Shown here in pieces: positions 9,819 to 19,406 of a stretch of DNA of 64,000 bases (position 1 is its first letter; every line of letters begins with the position of its first letter). The stretch is from Maribacter orientalis (lineage in GTDB: Bacteria; Bacteroidota; Bacteroidia; Flavobacteriales; Flavobacteriaceae). The position numbers and the translations under genes were made by a program. The notes below the pieces were generated by a model. The model saw nothing but the letters and a program-made list of their open reading frames with translations, was not told the origin of the DNA and did not search any database. The DNA lies in contig NZ_FNZN01000001.1 in assembly GCF_900109345.1 (NCBI RefSeq), forward strand, positions 689,883 through 753,882, in the 5' to 3' direction.

Positions 9819-9865
9819 AGCTGGCCGCTCAGGTTAGGTTCAACAACTTGATGCCGGCTGTTTTA
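9819..9865 (+). terminator. Putative terminator after the cytolysin-family gene
   Basis: CAGCTGGC at 9819-9826 pairs with GCCGGCTG at 9854-9861 (8 bp, one T:G wobble) and is followed by TTTT. The 27-base loop is long, so the call is moderate. It lies 30-75 bp after the stop. Confidence 0.4.
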
Positions 9866-9974
9866 AAAAAAATTATAAATAAATAAACAAAATAGTATAA
9901 ATATAAAGTTTTAAAACCAATAATTATCGTATACGATTAATCGTAACTTGCTGTTTATTAAAATCTTGTATAGC

Positions 9975-12146
9975 TTATTTCTTTTTTTCTACCATTTCTA
10001 ATTGATCCACACTTACATTGGTTGTAAAGATTCCATAATTAACAATTGCTTTACCTTTTTCAAGGGAATCTATACTGCCTACAGCTTTACCATCGGTCAT
10101 ACGAACTCGGTCTCCGATATTAAAAACAGGTCTTGGCTTGTTCTTTTCTTTATGAACAGCTTTTTTCTTCTCTACCTTCTTCTTTTCTCGAATAACTTCA
10201 ACTTCTTTTTGTACTTCTTTTGCTACTTGTACTTTTTTTGTTCGTTCAGCTTTTGCTTGGTTCGCTGTTTTTTTCTTGCGTTTACTATTTTCCGTTTCTA
10301 CAATTCGTAATAGCTCAGAAACTAATGGACGTTTCTTATTATCTTGAAAATACTTGTCTGCCGCAACATTCACTTTGTTTCCTAATTGTATCATTCGTTG
10401 GTCGTGATCATACAATTCCTGATAGTTCTCTAATTTTGACTTAACCTTGGCATTCAATTTTTCTAAACGCTCGTTTTCTTCCCGTGCTTTTACCTCTTCC
10501 TCCTTTAATCTAGAGCCAGTTTCAGCCATTTTACTGCGCTCTTTTTGCAGTTTCGCTATAGTAGCGTCAAAACGAACCTTACCACGCTCAATCTTCTTTT
10601 TGGCCTTGTTGATAAGCGAGTAGGGGATGCCATTCTTCTGGGCAACCTCAAATGTAAACGAACTACCGGCCTGCCCTAAAATCAATTGAAAGGTAGGTTC
10701 AAGAGTTTTTCCATCAAAAAGCATATTAGCATTGGTTACATGAGGTAACTCATTAGCAAGGGCTTTAAGATTCGCATAGTGGGTTGTGATTACGCCAAAT
10801 GAGCCACGTTCGTAGAATACTTCTAAAAATGCTTCGGCCAATGCCCCACCTAATTCTGGATCACTACCCGTACCAAATTCATCAATTAAGAATAATGTTT
10901 GATTATCACATCGTTTCAAAAATTGGTTCATGTTCTTTAATCGATAACTATACGTACTTAAATGATTTTCAATACTTTGATTGTCACCTATATCAGTTAA
11001 AATCCTTTTAAAAAAACATACTTCGCTTCGTTCGTGAACAGGAATCAAAAGCCCACTTTGCAACATTACCTGCAGTAGACCTATGGTCTTTAGGGTAATA
11101 CTTTTACCACCTGCGTTAGGTCCTGAGATAACAATAATGCGATTTTCGTTATGCAATTCTATGGTCTGAGGGAATGTCTTTTCGCCTTTACGCTTATTAT
11201 TTAAAAAAAGTAATGGATGAAAGGCATCTCGAAGATATAAATGATTATTGTTGTTTATTTGGGGTAATAAAGCATCTATATCTTCCGCGTATTTAGCTTT
11301 TGCCGCGGTTACGTCTACTTGGGTTAAATATTCTTGATAGTCTCTTAAAAGCGCTCTAAAGGGTCTAATTTGGCTCGTTAGTTGCTTAAGAATGCGTTGT
11401 ACTTCTTCTTTTTCCTCAAATTCTAAATTATTGAGTTCACGACTATACTTTAAGGCCGCTTCCGGTTCAATATATACAATACTACCGGTTTTTGAAGTTC
11501 CCATTACAGCCCCTTTTACTTTTTTGCGGTACATTGCTTTAACCGCTAAAACCCTTCTATTTTCTACGACGGACTCTCGAATTTCGTCCAAATAGTCGGA
11601 TGCTTGGTACATATTTAATGCGGAGGCAAAACTTTGAGTGATTTTGCCACGTACTTGATTTATTTGTCTTCGAATACTAAAAAGTGAATCAGAAGCATTG
11701 TCTTTAACCTCTCCGAAACGGTCAATTACAGTATTGATTAAATCTGGTATTTGTGTATTGGGTTCTAATCTAAATACGAAATCATTAAAAAGCGGATAAT
11801 AATCTTTGAATTTTTTAAAGAATTTATGGTGCAAGGCTACCGTTGTACATATACTTGCAATACGTTTAAACCCTTGTAATTCTAAAGTGGTATTTTCAAT
11901 TTTTAAAAGTCTAAGATCCGCATTAATACTATCGAAACCATGGTTGGGAATACGATTTTCACTTATTAGCGAAGAAAGGTATTCTGCAGTTTTTCCTAGC
12001 TCTAATTTAATAACTTCATCTGTGGTAAATGGAGCAATTTCCAATGCGGCTTCTTTACCCAATTGTGTATGGCAACGAGCAGATACTTGTATTAATACTG
12101 ATGGAAATTCTAAGTCTTGTAATGTTTTGGAATGTATGTTCGCCAC
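9975..12146 (-). CDS. mutS2: MutS2-type DNA mismatch repair ATPase lacking an Smr domain
   Basis: The protein carries the MutS2 core: a helical clamp region (DLEFPSVLIQVSARCHTQLGK onward), Walker A GPNAGGKS, Walker B FLIDEFGTGSDPE, the helical arms and a long lysine/glutamate-rich coiled coil. It ends with a small beta domain (FNIGDRVRMTDGKAVGSI). The C-terminal Smr nuclease domain of typical MutS2 is absent. The frame is open to an ATG at 12188, but a good promoter box (TACCTTTG on the minus strand, 12173-12166) lies inside that extension. The GTG at 12146 (ANIHSKTLQDLEF follows) is therefore the preferred start. MutS2 proteins act on branched DNA or stalled ribosomes. Confidence 0.88.
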   Translation of the reverse strand: MANIHSKTLQDLEFPSVLIQVSARCHTQLGKEAALEIAPFTTDEVIKLELGKTAEYLSSLISENRIPNHGFDSINADLRLLKIENTTLELQGFKRIASICTTVALHHKFFKKFKDYYPLFNDFVFRLEPNTQIPDLINTVIDRFGEVKDNASDSLFSIRRQINQVRGKITQSFASALNMYQASDYLDEIRESVVENRRVLAVKAMYRKKVKGAVMGTSKTGSIVYIEPEAALKYSRELNNLEFEEKEEVQRILKQLTSQIRPFRALLRDYQEYLTQVDVTAAKAKYAEDIDALLPQINNNNHLYLRDAFHPLLFLNNKRKGEKTFPQTIELHNENRIIVISGPNAGGKSITLKTIGLLQVMLQSGLLIPVHERSEVCFFKRILTDIGDNQSIENHLSTYSYRLKNMNQFLKRCDNQTLFLIDEFGTGSDPELGGALAEAFLEVFYERGSFGVITTHYANLKALANELPHVTNANMLFDGKTLEPTFQLILGQAGSSFTFEVAQKNGIPYSLINKAKKKIERGKVRFDATIAKLQKERSKMAETGSRLKEEEVKAREENERLEKLNAKVKSKLENYQELYDHDQRMIQLGNKVNVAADKYFQDNKKRPLVSELLRIVETENSKRKKKTANQAKAERTKKVQVAKEVQKEVEVIREKKKVEKKKAVHKEKNKPRPVFNIGDRVRMTDGKAVGSIDSLEKGKAIVNYGIFTTNVSVDQLEMVEKKK

Positions 12147-12165
12147 GTTTTGGTATAATAAGCAA

Positions 12166-12173
12166 CAAAGGTA
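12166..12173 (-). promoter_or_regulatory. -7 promoter box for mutS2
   Basis: The minus strand reads TACCTTTG, a full match to TAnnTTTG, with TTTC about 20 bp further upstream as a possible -33 element. It sits 20 bp before the GTG start and decides against the longer reading. Confidence 0.5.
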
Positions 12174-12328
12174 CGGATTGCCACTCATATGAAGAAAGCA
12201 GGATTACTCCAAATACTTCAAAAAATATCCCTATCCTAAAACTGAAATATTCCAATAAACGTTGTTATTACATCTGCTTAGTTAATTTCAAAGTTCAGTT
12301 TAATGAAGTTTAAAATCATCGAGAACAC

Positions 12329-12336
12329 TAATTTTG
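12329..12336 (+). promoter_or_regulatory. -7 promoter box for ung
   Basis: TAATTTTG matches TAnnTTTG and lies 28 bp upstream of the ung ATG. No clear -33 TTTG is seen at the right distance. Confidence 0.4.
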
Positions 12337-12364
12337 ATATTGCAAAGCATTAATTACACTATTT

Positions 12365-13030
12365 ATGGATTTAACATTGCCATCAAGTTGGGAACACTAT
12401 TTAAAATCTGAACTTGAACAGCCATATTTTCAAGAACTAACCCAATTCGTTACAAAAGAATATGATGAATACACATGCTATCCAAAAAAAGCAGAGATAT
12501 TTTCGGCTTTTGAGCATTGTTCTTTTTTAAATGTTAAAGTGGTTATTATTGGGCAAGACCCATATCATGGTCCTGATCAGGCGAATGGTTTATGCTTCTC
12601 TGTTAAAGATGGAATAAAACATCCACCTTCTTTGGTGAATATTTTCAAAGAAATAGAAACAGATTTAGGAGTGGTTTATCCTAAAAGTGGAAATTTAGAA
12701 AGATGGGCTGACCAAGGTGTTCTATTGCTAAATGCTACGCTTACAGTTAGAGCGCACGAGCCAGGAAGCCATCAAAAAAAAGGATGGGAAAAGTTCACAG
12801 ATGCAGTGATATCAAAATTATCAGAAGAAAGAACGGATCTTGTGTTTATGTTATGGGGAAGTTTCGCTAAGAAAAAGGCTAAATTAATAGATTCTAGCAA
12901 ACATCACATACTCACATCTGGGCATCCATCGCCTATAAGTGCTAACCGTGGATATTGGTTCGGTAACAAACATTTTTCAACTTGTAACAAAATATTGAAT
13001 GATTTAGGCAATAAATCTATTATTTGGTAA
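12365..13030 (+). CDS. ung: Uracil-DNA glycosylase (family 1)
   Basis: This enzyme removes uracil from DNA as the first step of base-excision repair. The 221-residue length is standard. The water-activating loop GQDPYHGP contains the catalytic Asp65. LLLNATLTVRAHEPGSH and the late HPSPISANRGYW leucine/histidine loop are also present. It lies next to the mutS2 promoter region, in divergent orientation, so two DNA-repair genes share the intergenic space. Confidence 0.97.
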   Translation: MDLTLPSSWEHYLKSELEQPYFQELTQFVTKEYDEYTCYPKKAEIFSAFEHCSFLNVKVVIIGQDPYHGPDQANGLCFSVKDGIKHPPSLVNIFKEIETDLGVVYPKSGNLERWADQGVLLLNATLTVRAHEPGSHQKKGWEKFTDAVISKLSEERTDLVFMLWGSFAKKKAKLIDSSKHHILTSGHPSPISANRGYWFGNKHFSTCNKILNDLGNKSIIW

Positions 13031-13112
13031 GTTAGTTATTTAGATTTTTTCTAACTTTCAGAAACAATCTCTTTTTAGAAATTAATATACACTCATAACT
13101 AACAATACATTC

Positions 13113-13541
13113 ATGAGCAATTTAGGTAGGTTGAATTCAATATTACTAGTAGATGATGACGAGGCAAGCAACTTTTTGCATTCAATTTTTATAAATAAAT
13201 TGGACTTAGATGTAGAAATTAATTCTGCGCTCAATGGTCAAGAAGCACTTGATTTTATTTTAGGTAAAGGGCAAAACGAATTAGAATTGCCATGTATGGT
13301 AATGCTTGATTTAAGAATGCCAATTATGGATGGATGGCAGTTCATGAAATCGTACGAAGAGTTGGTGCCAAAAAAGTTGAAAGAACAAATCACGATAGTT
13401 TTGGTTACAATCAGTGATAACCAAGAAGATAAGGATAAAGCTGTAACCAATGAATTCATTGCCGATTTCTCTCAAAAACCTTTATCTGATGAAACATTTA
13501 AGGAATTAATTCAAAAGCATTTTAGTTTAGCTACGATTTAA
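13113..13541 (+). CDS. Single-domain response regulator receiver protein
   Basis: At 142 residues it is a lone receiver domain with no output domain. The acidic triad is visible (LLVDDDEAS near the N-terminus and the phospho-acceptor Asp66 in MVMLDLRMPIMDGW), followed by VTIS and the conserved lysine in SQKPLS. It would relay a phosphate from an unlinked histidine kinase. No kinase is nearby. It converges with a single base between its stop and the next gene. Confidence 0.92.
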   Translation: MSNLGRLNSILLVDDDEASNFLHSIFINKLDLDVEINSALNGQEALDFILGKGQNELELPCMVMLDLRMPIMDGWQFMKSYEELVPKKLKEQITIVLVTISDNQEDKDKAVTNEFIADFSQKPLSDETFKELIQKHFSLATI

Positions 13542-13542
13542 A

Positions 13543-14388
13543 TCAATTTAAAATTTTTGATATTGGGACAGATTTATCTATTAAATCTAGCTCTTTCAGC
13601 GTTTCTTGAATTTTCATCAATGTGTCTTCTGGTAATTGCTTCTGACTCCATTCGGTTATCTGTAGCCATTCTTGAATATCTTCTAATTTTTGATGATAGC
13701 GATTTGCTAAAGTAGCATCTATTCGAGGTATCTGCTTAAATTCTACAGTATATATATTGATAATTTCTTGAATATGTTTTACCAAACTCTTATTTTCTGT
13801 TAGAAATTCATCTGTTCCTACCAACATAAAACAAGGCCACGGCGTAGGACAATTTCCTAAATGTCTGAAAATACCGCTATCAACCAATGGTTTGGTTGTA
13901 AAACGTTCCCACATAAAATAGTCTGATTTAGCAGTAGATAGACTTTCTACTGCACCATTTAGGTTGTTTACTAAATTGAACTTCAATTTTTCCGTTTCCC
14001 AGCCCATTTGTTTAGCTTGTACGTAGGCCATAAGATGGCTTCCACTACCAAAACGACTAATTGCAGCTGTAGTATTTTTTAATTCTTCAAGCGACCTATA
14101 AGTGCTATTGGCGTCTACATGTATACCCCAAAGTAGGGGAGAGGCGATATATTCTTGAATAATTTTGACTTTATTTCCTTCTGTAAAACTTTTTACAATT
14201 CCTTCGGTAAGAATTATAGCTAAATCGGTTTCTTGATTTTTTAATAACTCACACATTTTACCGGTTCCTTCAGGTATATCTGTCCAAGATAAATCAATTC
14301 CTCTTTCTTCAAAAGCACCTTCTTCAATCGCTAAATGCCAAGGTAAATTGAAATGTTCAGGGACTCCTATAATTTTAACGGTTTTCAT
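13543..14388 (-). CDS. ABC-type substrate-binding protein, NMT1/THI5-like
   Basis: The 281-residue protein resembles the periplasmic binding-protein fold of the nitrate/taurine/thiamine-precursor group. It begins with VKIIGVPEHFNLPWHLAIEEGAFEERGIDLSW, the typical first lobe with a short E-rich helix, and carries AISRFGSGSHLMAY and WERFTTKPLVD in the ligand cleft. No signal peptide or lipobox is visible, so it may be cytoplasmic or act in another way. No permease or ATPase gene lies beside it. The ligand cannot be inferred. Confidence 0.75.
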   Translation of the reverse strand: MKTVKIIGVPEHFNLPWHLAIEEGAFEERGIDLSWTDIPEGTGKMCELLKNQETDLAIILTEGIVKSFTEGNKVKIIQEYIASPLLWGIHVDANSTYRSLEELKNTTAAISRFGSGSHLMAYVQAKQMGWETEKLKFNLVNNLNGAVESLSTAKSDYFMWERFTTKPLVDSGIFRHLGNCPTPWPCFMLVGTDEFLTENKSLVKHIQEIINIYTVEFKQIPRIDATLANRYHQKLEDIQEWLQITEWSQKQLPEDTLMKIQETLKELDLIDKSVPISKILN

Positions 14389-14552
14389 TTAGTTTTTTTA
14401 AAGTGGTTCTTAAAGGCATATTGTTTTCGAATTGAATTGAACTCTTATTAAAGTTTATTTATGTATTTGATGAATTCAAATCTAAAACTCTTTCTTAAAT
14501 GGTCTTTCTGTAAAAATAAGAAGTACAAAACTAAGATTGTTGTAAAAGCATG

Positions 14553-15419
14553 TTAAGCCAACCGCTCTAGACAGAACTTAATTAATTCATCGACTGACTT
14601 TGCCGGATTACTAGAAAATTCACCGGTTGATCTATTGGCTAAAATACAATTCATCGAAACTGCCTCATGACCTAATAGCTGAGAAAGGGCATAAATACCA
14701 GAAGTTTCCATTTCTAAATTGGTTAAAGACAGGCCATCATGCCTAAATGACGATAATTTTTCCATTAATTCCATTTGACTAGGCTTTAGTCTTAATTGGC
14801 GCTGTTGTGGTCCGTAGAAGCCTGTATTTGTTGCGGTGAATCCTAATCGTATACGATTGTCTTTGAAAATTTCCCCTAGTTTTTCCGAATAATTAAGCAC
14901 ATATGGCCTTGCTTTTTTTTTGTCCCAAGAGGTATATGCAATAAAGGCATCTTCAATTTGAACATGGCTAATATTTTCATGCTCGTAAAAATGTAATAGT
15001 CCGTCGAAACCCATTGAATATTCGCTCATTAAAAAAGAATCTACGGGAATTTCTTTTTGAATGGCACCACTCGTACCAATTCGAACAATTTTTAAGGAAG
15101 TATGATTCTTTTTTAATGTTCTGTATTTAAAATCAATATTAACCAGAGCATCTAGTTCATTTAAAACGATATCAATATTATCTGTGCCAATACCAGTTGA
15201 AATAACCGAAATTCTTTTTCCGTTCTTATATCCGGTATGGGAAACAAATTCTCGTTTTCCCTTTTTTACTTCAACACGATCAAAATGACCAGAAACCTGG
15301 CTAACCCTATCGGGGTCTCCTACGGTAATAATAGTGGTGGCTAAATCTTCTGGGAGTAAATTAAGATGGTATATACTTCCATCTTCATTTAAAATAAGCT
15401 CAGCAGGCTTTAATTGCAT
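14553..15419 (-). CDS. Nucleoside phosphorylase (uridine phosphorylase-like)
   Basis: The 288-residue protein has the nucleoside phosphorylase type-1 pattern: TVGDPDRVSQVS (phosphate binding), ISTGIGTDNIDIVLNEL, VRIGTSGAIQKEI, and LTNLEMETSGIYALS with the ribose-binding Met-Glu pair. It would cleave a pyrimidine or purine nucleoside to base and ribose-1-phosphate in salvage. It starts one base after the stop of the upstream DUF1835 gene, so the two are probably co-transcribed. Confidence 0.88.
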   Translation of the reverse strand: MQLKPAELILNEDGSIYHLNLLPEDLATTIITVGDPDRVSQVSGHFDRVEVKKGKREFVSHTGYKNGKRISVISTGIGTDNIDIVLNELDALVNIDFKYRTLKKNHTSLKIVRIGTSGAIQKEIPVDSFLMSEYSMGFDGLLHFYEHENISHVQIEDAFIAYTSWDKKKARPYVLNYSEKLGEIFKDNRIRLGFTATNTGFYGPQQRQLRLKPSQMELMEKLSSFRHDGLSLTNLEMETSGIYALSQLLGHEAVSMNCILANRSTGEFSSNPAKSVDELIKFCLERLA

Positions 15420-15420
15420 G

Positions 15421-16353
15421 CTATAACTTTAAAATTCTGTTCGAATCGGTATTGTAAAGAAAATTATACTTTAATGCACCTCCTAAATACACATCATTAT
15501 CTTGAATACACGAATAATAACTTGTTTTACCTTCTAAAATTTCTTTACCTTTTTTTGACAAACGAACAGGATTCAAGCTTGTTATTAAAGGTTTTAAGCG
15601 GGTTATTGCCCTATCGTACTGTGTGTCGGCAAAACCTAAATTCCCTTGATTTTTAAGGATAATCTGCATGAATTCAGCCTTTGACTTAGGCTTTTCGTTA
15701 AGAGCTAAACGCAATATGGTATTTTCCATATCATTTAAACCGTTAACAATACTCGGAAACCTTTTTAGGTGAGACCTAACTGCATCACCTAAATAATCGA
15801 ACTGATAGTCTTTAAAATCGCTTAAATTCTCTAAACGTATAGGGTTATTGCTACAGTATAATTGCCAAACATAGTCTGCATACTCAGCATCATCTTGTGT
15901 TAATACTTTTTTATTCTTGTATAAATTCAGTAATTGTTCATCGGTAAGTTCGTTCAAACTATACATTTTATCTGAATCATCTTCCTTGCCACTACAAACC
16001 AACGAAATTTGAGCGTATTTACGATGCGTCAATAACCAACTGATTACCGCAAGCATGTTTATTTGACAGAAAAGATCGTACTCAAACCATAATATAATAT
16101 GGTCTTGTTGCTTATGGCTACATAATGATCGATACTCCTTTAAAGTCTTTTCAATAAACCAAGATTTTGAAACTTTATAGTTTTTATGAAGAAATTCGAA
16201 TCTTGCTTTCCAAAATGTTTCCGTTCCAACGGTTGGTAGAGTCTTGCCTTCACATAGCATCTCGTTCCATGTGATTACATCGCCATCGAGATTTAATTTT
16301 TGGAGACGTTGGGTGAAATTATCCCCATTGGTAATGTGTAAAAGAGAACTCAT
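15421..16353 (-). CDS. DUF1835 domain-containing protein
   Basis: The 310-residue cytoplasmic protein starts with LHITNGDNFTQRLQKLNLDGDVITWNEMLCEG, the recognisable DUF1835 N-terminus, followed by the IILWFEYDLFCQINMLAVI segment. The biochemical function is unknown. A C-terminal helical part (DRAITRLKPLI) may be DUF3658-like or winged-helix-like. It directly precedes the nucleoside phosphorylase, which suggests a shared transcript but does not define a role. Confidence 0.82.
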   Translation of the reverse strand: MSSLLHITNGDNFTQRLQKLNLDGDVITWNEMLCEGKTLPTVGTETFWKARFEFLHKNYKVSKSWFIEKTLKEYRSLCSHKQQDHIILWFEYDLFCQINMLAVISWLLTHRKYAQISLVCSGKEDDSDKMYSLNELTDEQLLNLYKNKKVLTQDDAEYADYVWQLYCSNNPIRLENLSDFKDYQFDYLGDAVRSHLKRFPSIVNGLNDMENTILRLALNEKPKSKAEFMQIILKNQGNLGFADTQYDRAITRLKPLITSLNPVRLSKKGKEILEGKTSYYSCIQDNDVYLGGALKYNFLYNTDSNRILKL

Positions 16354-16460
16354 ACCAGTTTAATTTAGTTTGATTGGATTAAAAATAACACTTATAACAA
16401 CGTTATAAAATAATTTAACAGAAAACAAATAGAAGTTAACATATAAAGGATTTAAATTTC

Positions 16461-16790
16461 TTATCCACCCACACGTTTGACTTTGAAGCCTTTATCTTTT
16501 AAAATTGCCATAATTTTATCGCGATAATCTCCTTGAATAATAATTTTATCATCCTTAAAACTACCACCAACACTTAATTTGGTCTTTATTTCTTTTGACA
16601 ACTTCTTAAAATCCTCATTAGCACCTGTGTATCCTTCTAAAATGGTAATAGGTTTCCCCTTACGTTTTTCATACTTACAGATGATAGGGTCATCTTGTAA
16701 CCAGATTTTATTTTCATTCTCCTTTTCAGGCGTAACATCTTGCGGTTCATGATCAGGAAAAAGATTTTTTAGTTGGTCTTGTAAGTCCAT
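16461..16790 (-). CDS. SUI1/eIF1-like translation factor (YciH family)
   Basis: The 109-residue protein has a poorly conserved N-terminus and a C-terminal SUI1 fold: KRKGKPITILEGY, KLSKEIKTKLSVGGSFKDDKIIIQGDYRDKIMAILKDKGFKVKRVGG. The last 60 residues match the eIF1/YciH core including the GG-containing basic loop. YciH-type proteins bind the small ribosomal subunit and affect start selection in stress. It lies just upstream of the tandem barrel genes, 13 bp from the first. Confidence 0.9.
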   Translation of the reverse strand: MDLQDQLKNLFPDHEPQDVTPEKENENKIWLQDDPIICKYEKRKGKPITILEGYTGANEDFKKLSKEIKTKLSVGGSFKDDKIIIQGDYRDKIMAILKDKGFKVKRVGG

Positions 16791-16803
16791 TTTATTTTTT
16801 TTA

Positions 16804-18027
16804 TTAAAATAGTGTGTAACCTAAAATTATAGAAAAACCTCTATAATTGGAAGTGAAATCGTCATCAGTGGTACTTGCAAATACTTCTCTTTTGCCAAGA
16901 TAACGTGCCTCAATGCTCAATTTTTCAAAAATGTCAACGCCAAACCCTAAAGCTAAGCTTGTGTTTAAACTTAACTCGGGATTAGGTCTGTTTAAACCAT
17001 TATAAACTACTTGAGAATTAAACGGAATATCTATTAATAGCGAGGCATTGAGAAAAATTTTTGATTTGTCAGATAAAAAAATATAGTGTCTAAGCCCAAT
17101 TGGTAATTCGATAGAAGTGTATTGTACTTCTGCATTATAAACATTAGCACTAAAATTATTTGATTTTTGTGGTTCGGTTTCAGCGGAATAATTTTGATAG
17201 GTAGGTTCAATGAGTATTGCCCATTTATTTTTATTGAATGGTAAAACTGCCTCTATTTCTGCACCTATAGCTAAACTTATGTTCTTGTCAAAATTTGTTT
17301 TAAGTCTCCTATCAGCTGTAGAGTTTACGTCAAGGGTTGTGTTATTTAATCTTGGTCTAATTCTTATTCTAAATATTAATTTATTATTTGATGTACTTGC
17401 AATGTAGTTGATAGGGTCGTTACACGAATTGAAAATATCGAATATTCTTTTAAGCGAGTTCTCTGTATACGAAATGTTTTTAATACTGGCTGTTGAAACG
17501 TTTTCACATAGTAAAACATTTAGCAATTGCTGTCGATATTCATTGTTTTCAGCAATTTGAATATTTTCTTTTTTATATCTTTTGTACACCAATTGTATAG
17601 GCACCTCATTATTTATAGAATAAAAAAAGCGCATTAAATTACCATTCTCATAAACATATAAATTAGCTGATCCCGATACGAGTTCTTTTAGAAATAATTG
17701 TTCTTCATTGAAATTCACCTCTCGCAATCCATCTAATTCAGGCACTTTGTTAGATGATCTATTTATGTTTACGGTTGCTCTAATATATTTAGAGCCGTTA
17801 TCAATACTAAACTCTTTAATATCTGCTATGTTTTTGTTATTGATATCTCCAGAAGCTGTCGTTTTATATTTGAAATACGTTGGATTATTTTTCCAGTCTA
17901 TATTTTTAATTAGAACTGTTGTTTTATTATCAGAGTTATCAATAAAATAACCCTTTTCAAAGGTTATTTGGCCAAATAGGCCTCTACTTACGAATAAAAA
18001 TATAATTAGGAATTGAATGTGTTTCAT
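16804..18027 (-). CDS. Outer-membrane beta-barrel protein, PorT-like (paralogue 1)
   Basis: The protein begins with a signal peptide (MKHIQFLIIFLFVSRGLFGQ, chosen start 18027; the frame is open six codons further up). The N-terminal half, TFEKGYFIDN through LKELVSGSANLYVYENGNLMRFFYS, is a Flavobacteria-specific region. The second half (about 220-407) has alternating strands ending in aromatic residues (GFSIILGYTLF), as in PorT/OmpA-like 8-strand barrels. The ligand is unknown. It is a tandem duplicate of the next gene. Confidence 0.75.
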   Translation of the reverse strand: MKHIQFLIIFLFVSRGLFGQITFEKGYFIDNSDNKTTVLIKNIDWKNNPTYFKYKTTASGDINNKNIADIKEFSIDNGSKYIRATVNINRSSNKVPELDGLREVNFNEEQLFLKELVSGSANLYVYENGNLMRFFYSINNEVPIQLVYKRYKKENIQIAENNEYRQQLLNVLLCENVSTASIKNISYTENSLKRIFDIFNSCNDPINYIASTSNNKLIFRIRIRPRLNNTTLDVNSTADRRLKTNFDKNISLAIGAEIEAVLPFNKNKWAILIEPTYQNYSAETEPQKSNNFSANVYNAEVQYTSIELPIGLRHYIFLSDKSKIFLNASLLIDIPFNSQVVYNGLNRPNPELSLNTSLALGFGVDIFEKLSIEARYLGKREVFASTTDDDFTSNYRGFSIILGYTLF

Positions 18028-18125
18028 GAAAATATTAGGATTCAAAGTTTAAAATTTATAAAAAATTTGATTTGTTGTATTTAGCAATTTATGTAAGGTT
18101 TTTTTTGTTTACGGCTCTTTGCTTT

Positions 18126-19346
18126 TTAAAATATTTTATAGCCTAAGGTTAAGCCAATCCCGGAGTATTTAGAGGTAAGGTCTACTGAATTTACATTGCC
18201 AAGAACTTCGCGAGGACTAAAATATCGCATCCCTAAACTTAATTTTTCATTGAAATTATAGCCAACAACTAAGAAAAAACCAAAATTTGTTCCAAATGAT
18301 CTTCTAGAATTATTACTGTATTCTATATATGAATTTATTGGAATATCAAGTACTGCCATTACATCTAAAAATAATTTTGATTTTTTATTTAAGAAAAAAT
18401 AGTGTCTAATACCAATCGGAATTTCAAAAGATTTATAATTAACCTCAATTAATACAGATCGCGCGAATAAATTTTGATATGATTCTTCCTTTTCTTTACT
18501 GATTTGAAATGTAGGTTCTACAATAAAAGCCCATTTTCCTTTATTATGAGAAAGAATGCTTTCTAATTCCAAACCGATACTTGGATTAAGAATATTTTTA
18601 ACTTCTGCGGTTGTACTTCCATTTTTTTTAGTGATCAAAGATGAGTTTGCTAATCCAATTTTTAAAAATGTATTTAATTTCAATTTTGACTTTGATTTGG
18701 AAAGAATTAAATAATTAGGATTAATACAACCATTATATGCAAAGAATAAATTCTTCAATGAATCAATTTTATATCTTAAACGTTTAATAAATGCTGTATT
18801 GATAGCGGAGCAATCTAAAGCGTTTAAAAGTTGCTGTCTATACTCGTTATTTTCTGAAATTTCAAAATCCTCTTTCCTATATTTTTTATAAACTAATTGA
18901 CTGGGCTTATTATCGTTTAGGGAATAAAAAAATCGAATTAGATTACCATCTTCATAATAGTATAGATTGGCAGGACCAGTTACAAGTTCTTTTAGAAATA
19001 GTTGTTCTTGATTAAACTCAACTTTTCTTTTTTCGTCCAATTCTGAGGTTTTGTCTGAAGACCTATTGATTTCGACCGTCTTTCTAATGTATTTTGCTCC
19101 ATTAATAATACTAAATTCCTCAACTTCGGTAATATCTATTATATTGACTTCTCCTTGTTCCGATATTTTATAATGAAATGAAGTTGGATTGTTTTTCCAA
19201 TCAATATTTTTAATAAGACAGTCAGTCTGTTGACCGCTATTGTCAATAAAATATCCTTTTTCAAACGTTATTTGTCCAAAAGTTGATATACAAGTGGAAA
19301 TTAAAAACAGAAAGAAAATAGTGGATTTTAAGTAGGAGTTTTTCAT
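18126..19346 (-). CDS. Outer-membrane beta-barrel protein, PorT-like (paralogue 2)
   Basis: The 406 residues include a signal peptide ending near FGQ. The N-terminal half is nearly co-linear with paralogue 1 (QITFEKGYFIDNSGQ, LIKNIDWKNNPT, EQLFLKELVTGPANLYYYEDGNL). The C-terminal barrel half (YSGIGLTLGYKIF) is much more diverged, with shared anchors such as PIGIRHYFFL. It fits duplication followed by divergence of the membrane barrel. It is divergent neither from nor operonic with a characterised gene, so the function is unassigned. Confidence 0.75.
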   Translation of the reverse strand: MKNSYLKSTIFFLFLISTCISTFGQITFEKGYFIDNSGQQTDCLIKNIDWKNNPTSFHYKISEQGEVNIIDITEVEEFSIINGAKYIRKTVEINRSSDKTSELDEKRKVEFNQEQLFLKELVTGPANLYYYEDGNLIRFFYSLNDNKPSQLVYKKYRKEDFEISENNEYRQQLLNALDCSAINTAFIKRLRYKIDSLKNLFFAYNGCINPNYLILSKSKSKLKLNTFLKIGLANSSLITKKNGSTTAEVKNILNPSIGLELESILSHNKGKWAFIVEPTFQISKEKEESYQNLFARSVLIEVNYKSFEIPIGIRHYFFLNKKSKLFLDVMAVLDIPINSYIEYSNNSRRSFGTNFGFFLVVGYNFNEKLSLGMRYFSPREVLGNVNSVDLTSKYSGIGLTLGYKIF

Positions 19347-19406
19347 GATTGAATTATTTAAAAGAAATAGAACGGAAAATTCCTACTTAAATTATTCAGG
19401 TTCCGA

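Noticed and set aside
12147-12188. Longer N-terminus for MutS2 (ATG at 12188)
   Set aside because: A complete -7 promoter box lies inside the extension, and the extra residues (GNPYLCCLLYQN) do not look like family sequence.
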